Source: Peribacillus frigoritolerans (lineage in GTDB: Bacteria > Bacillota > Bacilli > Bacillales > Bacillaceae). From it: a stretch of 64,000 nt of DNA. Of the stretch, positions 57,338-64,000 are shown in pieces (the stretch's first letter is position 1; each line of letters begins with the position of its first letter). The notes beneath the pieces are model-generated. The model had not been told where the DNA came from and searched no databases. It saw only the letters and a list, made by a program, of their open reading frames with translations. Where the stretch lies: contig NZ_SMZY01000001.1 of assembly GCF_004358755.1 (NCBI RefSeq), positions 1,388,886 to 1,452,885 on the forward strand, written 5' to 3'. The position numbers and the translations under genes were made by a program.

Positions 57338-57372
57338 AAAAAAAAATAAAGACGCGCCTTTTAGCGAGTCTT
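57338..57372 (-). terminator. intrinsic terminator after rbgA
   Basis: AAGACTCGC pairs with GCGCGTCTT-type sequence (one mismatch) and continues into TTTATTTTTTTTTG on the minus strand, six nt after the rbgA stop. rnhB begins 58 nt beyond. Confidence 0.8.
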
Positions 57373-57378
57373 CTTTTC

Positions 57379-58236
57379 TTATTGCTGAATGCTTTCTGTC
57401 GTTTCAAAGCTCAGGCGTCCAAGCTTTTCAGAACGGATTTCTCTCAGAAGAAGTTCGGAGGTTTTATCATAGTCCACCCATCCGCCTGACATGATGCATC
57501 CTCTTTTTTTCGCTACAGCATCAAAAAGCTCTACACGGTCTTCAGGAATTTCTTCAAGTGCATATCTTTCTTTAAGCCGGTGCGGATACTTTTCCCCCAA
57601 AAATCCCAATGCATAAAAAGCAACTTCCTGGAGATTTAAGATAGCATCTTTTATGGCACCTGTAGTTGCAAGCTTGAGCCCGACAAGCTCATCTTCAAAT
57701 TTAGGCCATAGAATCCCTGGAGTATCAAGCAGTTCAAGCTCTTTGCCTACTTTCACCCACTGCTGCGCAGTAGTAACACCCGGACGGTCTCCGGTTTTTG
57801 CCATATTCTTTTTTGCCAGACGGTTAATAAGCGTCGACTTTCCGACATTTGGAATGCCGATAATCAATGCGCGAATCGCTCTTGGTTTAACTCCTCTTGC
57901 AGCCAGTCTGTCAAACTTTTCTTTCAGGACTTCTTTTGACATCGAAACAATCTGCTTCATGCCTGTACCCGTTTTTGCATCAATCGGCAATGCGTGAATG
58001 CCCTGCCCTTTGAAATAGGCAAGCCATTGCTGGGTCGCCTTCGGATCAGCCATATCTGCTTTATTCAGCAGCACAATTCTCGGTTTACTTGAAATAATCT
58101 CATCGATCATCGGGTTCCTTGATGAAACTGGAATTCTTGCATCGACAAGTTCAAATACGATATCTATTAACTTTAATTTTTCGGTTACTTGACGTCTTGC
58201 TTTGGCCATGTGGCCGGGAAACCATTGGATAGTCAT
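57379..58236 (-). CDS. rbgA: ribosome biogenesis GTPase RbgA (YlqF)
   Basis: Circularly permuted GTPase essential for late 50S assembly in Bacillus. 285 residues in the order G4 [11 protein letters not shown]5 region, G1 [16 protein letters not shown]3 DTPGILWP; N-terminal [15 protein letters not shown] is the family start. C-terminal ANTAR-like helical domain follows. 80 nt after lepB and 90 nt before rnhB, with a terminator between. Confidence 0.98.
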   Translation of the reverse strand: MTIQWFPGHMAKARRQVTEKLKLIDIVFELVDARIPVSSRNPMIDEIISSKPRIVLLNKADMADPKATQQWLAYFKGQGIHALPIDAKTGTGMKQIVSMSKEVLKEKFDRLAARGVKPRAIRALIIGIPNVGKSTLINRLAKKNMAKTGDRPGVTTAQQWVKVGKELELLDTPGILWPKFEDELVGLKLATTGAIKDAILNLQEVAFYALGFLGEKYPHRLKERYALEEIPEDRVELFDAVAKKRGCIMSGGWVDYDKTSELLLREIRSEKLGRLSFETTESIQQ

Positions 58237-58316
58237 TCTTTACACCTGCTTTATTTCTTTACTCATTCGCATGTTTTTTGTGCACTTGCTGAGAAACATG
58301 GGCTGCGAAAAGAGCA

Positions 58317-58850
58317 TTACTTAACAAATCGAATATCATTTAATGGCCAGTAGATCAGGCTGGTTTGTCCCATAACCTCATCTTTGGGCACCGGGCCTAT
58401 ATGGCGGCTGTCTTTGCTGTACCTGCGGTTATCCCCCATTACAAACAACTGGCCTTCCGGAACTTCTTCTACTGTAAACGGTTCTGTTAAAGGTCCGTCA
58501 ATCAGCGTATTTTTATACTCATCTAAATAAGGCTCAGCGTAGGCTTTTCCGTTAATGTAGAGCGTATCATCACGGTATTCTACACGGTCACCCGGAAGTC
58601 CGATGACTCTTTTGATGTAATCCTTTTCCTCTGTTGCATGAAACACGACAATATCAAACCGTTCCGGTTCACCTATTTTGTAGCCGATCTTATTAACGAT
58701 CATACGGTCCTGATCGTGCAGAGTAGGCATCATGGACAAGCCATCCACAACAATTGGCGCAAATAAGAAATAACGGATAACAGCTGCGAGTATTACTGCA
58801 ATAGCGAGTGCTTTAATCCATTCGAACAACTCGCTCTTTTTTCGGGTCAT
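58317..58850 (-). CDS. lepB: type I signal peptidase (Sip/LepB family)
   Basis: Membrane-bound serine protease that removes signal peptides from secreted proteins. 177 residues: one N-terminal membrane helix (about 12-32), box B with nucleophile Ser39 (VDGLSMMPTL), box D with general base Lys80 (YIKRVIGLPGD) and box E (MGDNRRYSKDSRHIG). It is of the short prokaryotic type. Located between rplS and rbgA; in B. subtilis no sip gene lies here as I recall, whereas several other Bacillaceae have one. A terminator after rplS separates them. Confidence 0.97.
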   Translation of the reverse strand: MTRKKSELFEWIKALAIAVILAAVIRYFLFAPIVVDGLSMMPTLHDQDRMIVNKIGYKIGEPERFDIVVFHATEEKDYIKRVIGLPGDRVEYRDDTLYINGKAYAEPYLDEYKNTLIDGPLTEPFTVEEVPEGQLFVMGDNRRYSKDSRHIGPVPKDEVMGQTSLIYWPLNDIRFVK

Positions 58851-58935
58851 CTTTTTAGTTCACCTTCTCATACACGTTTTTGTCATGAATCTTTTATAGT
58901 CGGGCTGCGCAGAGCCATTGTTTGTTTACATTAAG

Positions 58936-58970
58936 AAAAAAGGGCTTGTTCAAAGTAGACAAGCCCTTTT
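58936..58970 (-). terminator. intrinsic terminator after rplS
   Basis: Perfect 12-bp stem AAAAGGGCTTGT... wait-free pairing of ACAAGCCC with GGGCTTGT extended by A-T pairs, nine-base loop, and TTTTTTCTT tail on the minus strand, 12 nt after the rplS stop. Confidence 0.92.
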
Positions 58971-58982
58971 AGGTACGATCGA

Positions 58983-59422
<440 letters not shown>

Positions 59423-59428
59423 AAACAC

Positions 59429-59434
59429 ATTATA
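59429..59434 (-). promoter_or_regulatory. -10 element of predicted rplS promoter
   Basis: Consensus TATAAT about 100 nt upstream of the rplS start on the minus strand, in the 165-nt gap after trmD. The -35 is weak (ATGTTT at about 17 bp). Supports separate transcription of rplS. Confidence 0.5.
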
Positions 59435-59492
59435 GGCAACCAAATCACAAGAAACATCATATCATATCGAAACAGCTCACGCAATACTGCAT

Positions 59493-60224
59493 TTAACCTT
59501 TTTTAAATTCTTCTATCCACTTTTTCTGCTTGTCTGTTAAATCGAAAGAGCTGAGCAAATCAGGTCTTCTGCTAAAAGTCCTTCGCAGCGATTCTTTTTC
59601 CCGCCATTCATCAATTTTGGCGTGATTGCCGGAGATTAATACATCCGGAACCTTCATGCCGCGGAAATCAGATGGACGAGTGTAGTGAGGATGCTCGAGA
59701 AGCCCTGTACTGAAGGAATCAAGCATTGGGGAGTCCTCATTGCCCAAAACGTCCGGAAGCAGCCTGACGACGCTGTCTGCGATAACCATCGAAGCTAATT
59801 CCCCGCCCGTAAGGATAAAATCCCCGATCGAAATTTCATCCGTTACTAAATGCTCTCTGATTCTCTCATCATATCCTTCATAATGTCCGCAGATAAAAAC
59901 CAAATGCTCTTCCTTTGCAAGTTCTTCTGCTTTTCTCTGGGTATACGTTTCGCCCTGAGGGCATACGAGAATAATTTTAGGAGCAGAGCCGCTTTCTTTT
60001 TGAATATCTTCTACAGCATCGAATATAGGCTGCGGCTTCAGAACCATGCCCGCTCCTCCGCCATATGGATAGTCATCCACAATTGAGTGTTTATGATCAG
60101 AGTAATCTCTGAAATTGGTTACTTTAAAGCTGACGGCACCTTTTTCTTCCGCTTTTTTCAAAATGGAATTGCCGATCACTCCATGAAACATTTCCGGAAA
60201 GAGAGTTAAAAAGTCAATTCTCAT
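59493..60224 (-). CDS. trmD: tRNA (guanine-37-N1)-methyltransferase
   Basis: SPOUT-class, knotted methyltransferase that makes m1G37 and prevents frameshifting. 243 residues; [20 protein letters not shown] start, [28 protein letters not shown] and the knot [18 protein letters not shown]. Overlaps rimM by four bases. Confidence 0.99.
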   Translation of the reverse strand: MRIDFLTLFPEMFHGVIGNSILKKAEEKGAVSFKVTNFRDYSDHKHSIVDDYPYGGGAGMVLKPQPIFDAVEDIQKESGSAPKIILVCPQGETYTQRKAEELAKEEHLVFICGHYEGYDERIREHLVTDEISIGDFILTGGELASMVIADSVVRLLPDVLGNEDSPMLDSFSTGLLEHPHYTRPSDFRGMKVPDVLISGNHAKIDEWREKESLRRTFSRRPDLLSSFDLTDKQKKWIEEFKKG

Positions 60225-60745
60225 TCGTCAATTAGTCCTTCCATCAGTGAAATAACAATGCGCTTTTCTTCTACATCAATCTCCTTAACAACATCATCAA
60301 TGAAAGGAATTAACGCATCCTTTTTGTTTTTTCTTTTGACAATCCAGACGTCGTTGGCCCCTGTTTCAAGAATTTCTTTAATCGTTCCAATTTCTTCTCC
60401 TTTGTCCGTTAAAACCGTACAGCCGATAATTTCGTGAAAATAGTACTCACCTTCATCAAGATCTGTCAACTGGCTTTCAGGGACTTTAATAAGGGAATTT
60501 TTATACTTTTCGACATCATTGATAGAACCATGTCCTTCAAATGTAAGGAGATCGAATGTTTTATGAAAACGATGTGTTTTAATTTTTACTTCTACAGGCT
60601 CTTTTTGTTCATTTTGAAAGAGATAGAGAACATTTCCTGTCTGGTAGCGTTCTTCAGGAAAATCCGTCGTCGATAAAACTCTGACTTCTCCTTTTACACC
60701 ATGAGTATTTACGATTTTCCCTACATTAAACCATTTTTCTGCCAT
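60221..60745 (-). CDS. rimM: 16S rRNA processing protein RimM
   Basis: Assists 30S head assembly by binding S19. 174 residues; N-terminal RimM barrel ([18 protein letters not shown]) and C-terminal PRC barrel ([21 protein letters not shown], in part; [20 protein letters not shown]). Located between ylqD and trmD, overlapping trmD by four bases. Confidence 0.98.
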   Translation of the reverse strand: MAEKWFNVGKIVNTHGVKGEVRVLSTTDFPEERYQTGNVLYLFQNEQKEPVEVKIKTHRFHKTFDLLTFEGHGSINDVEKYKNSLIKVPESQLTDLDEGEYYFHEIIGCTVLTDKGEEIGTIKEILETGANDVWIVKRKNKKDALIPFIDDVVKEIDVEEKRIVISLMEGLIDE

Positions 60746-60757
60746 TCCTATTCACCT

Positions 60758-61144
60758 CTAGCGTATTTCGACTACGATTCCATCTTTAATCACAATTGTC
60801 TTTTCTTTTATAAGATCATCCCAGCGGTCCCCGACTTGAACCTCCAGGATGGCATTCATCTCTTTTTCTTTCATTTCGCTTCCAAGCGGCAGAGTATGTA
60901 ATTGCTGTATTTGAAAGTCGGCTATTTTTATTTTATCCATCCGCTTTGATATTTCCCGCTGATATTGTTTGCGCATTTCTTCTGTCTGATTCGTTTTTTC
61001 TTTTTTCTTCAGCTGAAAGGCAAGCTGATCAATTTCCCGTTCCAGCTGCTGTTTGGTTTGCATGAAATGATTTAAAAGCTGTTCCCTGCTCGTTTCTGTC
61101 AATATTTGTTTGACCGTAACTGTCTGGAAGATTTCCATCGCCAT
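60758..61144 (-). CDS. ylqD: YlqD family protein, unknown function
   Basis: 128 residues. An alpha-helical, strongly charged coiled coil (about 25-80, QQLEREIDQLAFQLKKKEK) is followed by a small C-terminal beta part (ILEVQVGDRWDDLIKEKTIVIKDGIVVEI in pieces). It is conserved in Bacillaceae between khpA and rimM; function is not known to me. Starts with good RBS GGAGG. A terminator stands between khpA and this gene, so it may be expressed less than its upstream neighbours. Confidence 0.88.
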   Translation of the reverse strand: MAMEIFQTVTVKQILTETSREQLLNHFMQTKQQLEREIDQLAFQLKKKEKTNQTEEMRKQYQREISKRMDKIKIADFQIQQLHTLPLGSEMKEKEMNAILEVQVGDRWDDLIKEKTIVIKDGIVVEIR

Positions 61145-61193
61145 TCCTCCGGTAATCTATTCTGATAACAGCATTTCTGAATCTCTTTCATTG

Positions 61194-61221
61194 TACAAAA
61201 AAAAGGGAGGTTATACCTCCC
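61194..61221 (-). terminator. intrinsic terminator after khpA
   Basis: Seven-bp GC-rich stem GGGAGGT / ACCTCCC, three-to-four-base loop, and TTTTTTTTG tail on the minus strand, about 11 nt after the khpA stop; ylqD begins 50 nt beyond with no clear promoter. Confidence 0.88.
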
Positions 61222-61232
61222 CTTTTTTTTGC

Positions 61233-61463
61233 TTAATCATTAATTTCCAGCTGAACTCTTTTTTTAGAGTTAGATCCTGCTGCGTATACAACAGTCCGAA
61301 TCGCTTTCGCTATCCGGCCGTGTTTTCCAATCACCTTGCCGATATCATCTTGATGTAAGGTTAATTCGTAGACAATTTGATGTTCACGTTCATTTTCTAC
61401 AACAGACACATCTTCAGGATGGTCAACAAGCGGCTTCACGATCGACTCGATTAACTCTTTCAT
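61233..61463 (-). CDS. khpA: KhpA (YlqC), KH-domain RNA-binding protein
   Basis: 76-residue single KH domain with the GxxG loop GKVIGKHGRIAKAIRTVV. KhpA pairs with KhpB/EloR (Jag) in Gram-positives and influences cell elongation and small-RNA binding; that partner is not in this window. It lies 11 nt after rpsP and is followed by a strong terminator. Confidence 0.96.
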   Translation of the reverse strand: MKELIESIVKPLVDHPEDVSVVENEREHQIVYELTLHQDDIGKVIGKHGRIAKAIRTVVYAAGSNSKKRVQLEIND

Positions 61464-61474
61464 CGAATCAGCCC

Positions 61475-61747
61475 TTACTTGCTGTGTTTAGCGTTATGGA
61501 ATTTTTCCATAATGCCTTGGTTTGAGAACAAGTTGCGAACTGTGTCAGATGGTTTTGCACCATTTTGCATCCATTTAAGAGCAAGCTCTTCGTTGATGTC
61601 AACGATTGCCGGGTTAGCAACTGGATTGTAAGTTCCAACTGTTTCGATGAAACGTCCATCACGTGGTGAACGAGAATCTGCAACTACGATACGATAGAAA
61701 GGAGATTTATTAGCTCCCATGCGTTTTAAACGAATTTTTACTGCCAT
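61475..61747 (-). CDS. rpsP: 30S ribosomal protein S16
   Basis: Small-subunit assembly protein. 90 residues from [20 protein letters not shown], with [20 protein letters not shown]. Start 61747 follows GGAGGTG; a 28-codon upstream extension runs through the ffh terminator and is rejected. It begins 94 nt after ffh. Confidence 0.99.
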   Translation of the reverse strand: MAVKIRLKRMGANKSPFYRIVVADSRSPRDGRFIETVGTYNPVANPAIVDINEELALKWMQNGAKPSDTVRNLFSNQGIMEKFHNAKHSK

Positions 61748-61797
61748 TTTATAAAGCACCTCCGAAAATATTTCAACAAGATAGTATGATATCAATG

Positions 61798-61823
61798 AAA
61801 AAGCACTTTGTAAAGTGTTTTTT
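61798..61823 (-). terminator. intrinsic terminator after ffh
   Basis: AAAAAACACTT pairs with AAGTGCTTTTT (one G-U) round TACA on the minus strand, about 20 nt after the ffh stop. Short GC part but good U-run, so moderate efficiency; rpsP may be reached by read-through. Confidence 0.7.
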
Positions 61824-61841
61824 CTTAACACCTAAAAATTG

Positions 61842-63185
61842 TTACATAAACGGAAATTTCATTCCGCCTTTTTTCTTGCCTTTTGACATGCTCGTCATTT
61901 GTTTCATCATCTTTTTCATGTCTTCAAATTGCTTTAAGAGACGGTTTACTTCCGGGACGGTCGTTCCGCTTCCTTTTGCAATCCGCTTTCTGCGGCCAGA
62001 GTTGATGATTTCAGGATGCTGTTTTTCTTCCTTCGTCATCGAACGGATGATGGCTTCAACAGATCCAATCTGTTTTTCATCGACTTGAGCATTTTTTAAC
62101 CCTTTAATTTTGTTCGCGCCAGGGAGCATTCCAAGAAGCTCATCAAGCGGTCCCATGCTGCGGACTTGTCCGAGCTGTTCGAGGAAGTCGTCAAATGTAA
62201 ACGAAGCTGTCCTCATTTTTTGTTCAAGTTCTTTTGCTTTATCTTCATCCACATTGGCCTGTGCCTTCTCAATCAATGTGAGAACATCACCCATGCCTAA
62301 AATACGGGATGCCATGCGTTCTGGATGAAATGCTTCAATTGCATCCAATTTTTCGCCAAGACCAACAAATTTAATTGGTGTTTGGGTTACAGATCTGATG
62401 GATAGTGCAGCCCCGCCTCGTGTGTCACCATCTAGCTTTGTCAGGACTACGCCTGTTAAACCGAGCTGATCATTGAAGCTTTGTGCTACATTTACGGCAT
62501 CCTGTCCTGTCATTGCATCAACAACGAGGAAGATCTCATCAGGTTTTGATAATTCTTTTACCTGCTGAAGCTCATCCATCAGTGTTTCATCAATATGAAG
62601 ACGGCCCGCTGTATCAATCAGAACGTAATCAAGATGTTCTTTTTTTGCATGCTCAATCGCCTGCTTGGCAATTTCAACAGGACTTACTTGGTCACCCAGG
62701 GAAAAGACTGGCATATTCAGCTGTTTTCCGAGTGTTTCAAGCTGTTTGATGGCAGCAGGACGGTAAATATCTGCAGCGACCAATAGAGGATTGCGGTTAT
62801 GTTTCTTTCGAAGCAGATTCGCAAGCTTTCCTGTAGTCGTTGTTTTACCGGCACCTTGCAGACCAACCATCATAATAACGGTTGGCGGTCTATTGGCGAC
62901 GGCAATTTTGCTCTGTTCGCCGCCCATTAAAGCAGTCAGCTCTTCTTTAACAACTTTAATGACCTGCTGGCCAGGAGTTAAGCTTGTCATAACTTCCTGT
63001 CCTACTGACCGTTCGCTTACTTTTTTCACAAAATCTTTTACGACTTTAAAGTTAACGTCTGCTTCTAAAAGTGCTAATCGCACTTCGCGCATCATTTCTT
63101 TTACATCAGACTCCGACACTTTGCCTTTGCCGCGGATTTTTGCGATTGTATTCTGCAGTCGGTCGGCTAATCCTTCAAATGCCAT
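61842..63185 (-). CDS. ffh: signal recognition particle protein Ffh
   Basis: SRP54 GTPase delivering nascent membrane proteins to FtsY/SecYEG with scRNA. 447 residues: N domain (1-85), G domain with G1 GLQGAGKTTTTGKLAN, G3 DTAGRLHIDE, G4 TKLDGDTRGGAALS, and Met-rich M domain (about 300-447) ending MKQMTSMSKGKKKGGMKFPFM (in part). 12 nt after ylxM. Confidence 0.99.
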   Translation of the reverse strand: MAFEGLADRLQNTIAKIRGKGKVSESDVKEMMREVRLALLEADVNFKVVKDFVKKVSERSVGQEVMTSLTPGQQVIKVVKEELTALMGGEQSKIAVANRPPTVIMMVGLQGAGKTTTTGKLANLLRKKHNRNPLLVAADIYRPAAIKQLETLGKQLNMPVFSLGDQVSPVEIAKQAIEHAKKEHLDYVLIDTAGRLHIDETLMDELQQVKELSKPDEIFLVVDAMTGQDAVNVAQSFNDQLGLTGVVLTKLDGDTRGGAALSIRSVTQTPIKFVGLGEKLDAIEAFHPERMASRILGMGDVLTLIEKAQANVDEDKAKELEQKMRTASFTFDDFLEQLGQVRSMGPLDELLGMLPGANKIKGLKNAQVDEKQIGSVEAIIRSMTKEEKQHPEIINSGRRKRIAKGSGTTVPEVNRLLKQFEDMKKMMKQMTSMSKGKKKGGMKFPFM

Positions 63186-63197
63186 ACATGCCGCCTC

Positions 63198-63530
63198 CTA
63201 ATCTAATTTCTCCAGCGCCTCAATCAGCGTCAAAAGTGAACGTTCCTGATCAATCTTGAACGCTGCAGCTTTTAATTGTTCAATCAAATGTTGACGCTCT
63301 TGAAATTTTTGAAAAAGCAATAGTTTGGTTTCATATTGCTCTAACATTGCCTCAGTTCGTTTTATGTTATCATACACGGCCTGCCGGCTAATGTCGTACT
63401 CTTCAGCAATTTCTCCCAAGGAGTAATCATCAAGATAATAAAGCGACATATAGCTTTTTTGCTTTGGTGTCAACAACGATTGATAAAAGTCAAACAGATA
63501 ATTTACTCTCGTTGTTTTTTCAAGCGTCAC
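63198..63530 (-). CDS. ylxM: YlxM, SRP-associated helix-turn-helix protein
   Basis: 110 residues. Sigma-70 region 4-like [44 protein letters not shown] in pieces, then a helical tail. In Streptococcus mutans and others YlxM modulates SRP GTPase activity. Starts with GTG (63530) behind GGAGAG. Normally ftsY lies just upstream; here the next 470 nt hold the promoter and a repeat array. Confidence 0.95.
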   Translation of the reverse strand: MTLEKTTRVNYLFDFYQSLLTPKQKSYMSLYYLDDYSLGEIAEEYDISRQAVYDNIKRTEAMLEQYETKLLLFQKFQERQHLIEQLKAAAFKIDQERSLLTLIEALEKLD

Positions 63531-63574
63531 TCAGCGTCTCTCCTTTGTTAAGGGAATTGCCTTTACAAGTCATT

Positions 63575-63603
63575 AGTTTACAAGCTATAGGTAGTGATGT
63601 CAA
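63575..63603 (-). promoter_or_regulatory. predicted sigma-A promoter of ylxM-ffh
   Basis: Perfect TTGACA (63603-63598) and TAAACT (63580-63575) with 17 bp between on the minus strand; leader about 40 nt to the GTG start. The repeat array begins only 21 bp upstream of the -35. Confidence 0.65.
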
Positions 63604-63623
63604 GTTTTTTTCTTAACACTAAT

Positions 63624-64000
63624 AGAAAAGCGGAACCGACTGTTCAGACCCGACAGACAGATAAGGCTCATCCAGTGAAGGCGCTTTTTGCCTTTGCTGG
63701 ATGAGACGTTCTGGCCGAGGGTCTAGGAGGTGGAGCTGGACAATGAGAAAAGCGGAACCGACTGTTCAGACCCGACAGACAGATAAGGCTCATCCAGTGA
63801 AGGCGCTTTTTGCCTTTGCTGGATGAGACGTTCTGGCCGAGGGTCTAGGAGGTGGAGCTGTCAAAAAGAAAAGCGGAACCGACTGTTCAGACCCGACAGA
63901 CAGATAAGGCTCATCCAGTGAAGGCGCTTTTTGCCTTTGCTGGATGAGACGTTCTGGCCGAGGGTCTAGGAGGTGGAGCTGGACAATGAGAAAAGCGGAA
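63624..64000. repeat. tandem array of a 115-bp palindromic repeat (three full copies and the start of a fourth)
   Basis: Copies at 63624-63738, 63746-63860 and 63867-63981 are identical over 115 bp; a fourth starts at 63989 and leaves the window. Spacers are GACAATG, TCAAAA and GACAATG, so the period is 121-122 bp. Each copy contains a central 16-bp stem (CTCATCCAGTGAAGGC with GCCTTTGCTGGATGAG, two G-U pairs in RNA) with loop GCTTTTT, flanked by a second inverted repeat AGACCC / GGGTCT and weaker outer pairing (AGC..ACC / GGT..GCT). The unit resembles interspersed repeats I have seen in several Bacillaceae genomes beginning AGAAAAGCGGA and ending GGAGCTGGAC, but I cannot confirm this. No protein gene is supported in 63531-64000. 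Confidence 0.9.

Noticed and set aside
63624..64000. Direct repeats with regular spacing that could suggest a CRISPR array
   Set aside because: Repeats are 115 bp and spacers only 6-7 bp and partly identical; no cas genes. This is a tandem palindromic repeat, not CRISPR.

Overview
The window is a block of core chromosome from a motile, low-to-moderate GC, Gram-positive rod of the family Bacillaceae. Reasons: the order of genes matches the B. subtilis infB-nusA / polC-proS / rpsB-tsf-pyrH-frr-uppS-cdsA-dxr / fla-che / codVWXY / sucCD / rplS-trmD-rimM-rpsP-ffh segment; PolC-type replicase, CodY, SigD, SwrB, SwrD, CheC/CheD and FliY are all present; ribosome binding sites are strong GGAGG type. 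All genes that can be supported lie on the minus strand, so transcription runs from high to low coordinates.

Region by region in transcription order (right to left). 64000-63531: a tandem array of identical 115-bp palindromic repeats reaching up to the ylxM-ffh promoter. 63530-58317: ylxM, ffh, rpsP, khpA, ylqD, rimM, trmD, rplS, then lepB (protein targeting, ribosome and tRNA maturation, secretion). 58236-54938: rbgA, rnhB and the ylqG-ylqH pair, whose C-terminal or whole sequences resemble FliK and the cytoplasmic tail of FlhB. 54780-51702: sucC-sucD behind a clear sigma-A promoter overlapped by a catabolite-response-like site, then dprA. 51478-44276: topA, trmFO, xerC, hslV, hslU, codY. 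43990-17323: the complete 32-gene fla/che operon from flgB to swrB, containing basal body, export apparatus, hook, switch, chemotaxis signalling, placement GTPases and sigD. 17170-9820: rpsB, tsf, pyrH, frr, uppS, cdsA, dxr, rseP. 9714-3584: proS and polC. 3263-1: rimP, nusA, rnpM (ylxR), ylxQ and the N-terminal part of infB, which runs off the left edge.

Functional logic: growth genes (translation, replication, envelope precursors, protein targeting) surround one very long motility operon whose penultimate gene encodes the sigma factor needed for filament genes, with the global nutrient regulator CodY immediately upstream. Several reading frames must be shortened from their longest form to agree with ribosome binding sites and family N-termini (nusA, pyrH, tsf, rpsB, flhA, cheY, fliM, fliL, fliI, fliF, hslV, sucC, rnhB, rplS, rpsP).

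Most of the window is ordinary and well conserved. The places most worth a second look are the ylqG-ylqH pair (a possible second FliK/FlhB-tail module outside the flagellar operon), the identical palindromic repeat array at the right edge, the nusA-operon leader with a weak terminator, the flgB promoter carrying a perfect Spo0A-type box, the swrD start with no ribosome binding site behind a hairpin, and the 17-bp hairpin in front of xerC. No CRISPR, prophage, insertion sequence, tRNA or rRNA gene was seen.
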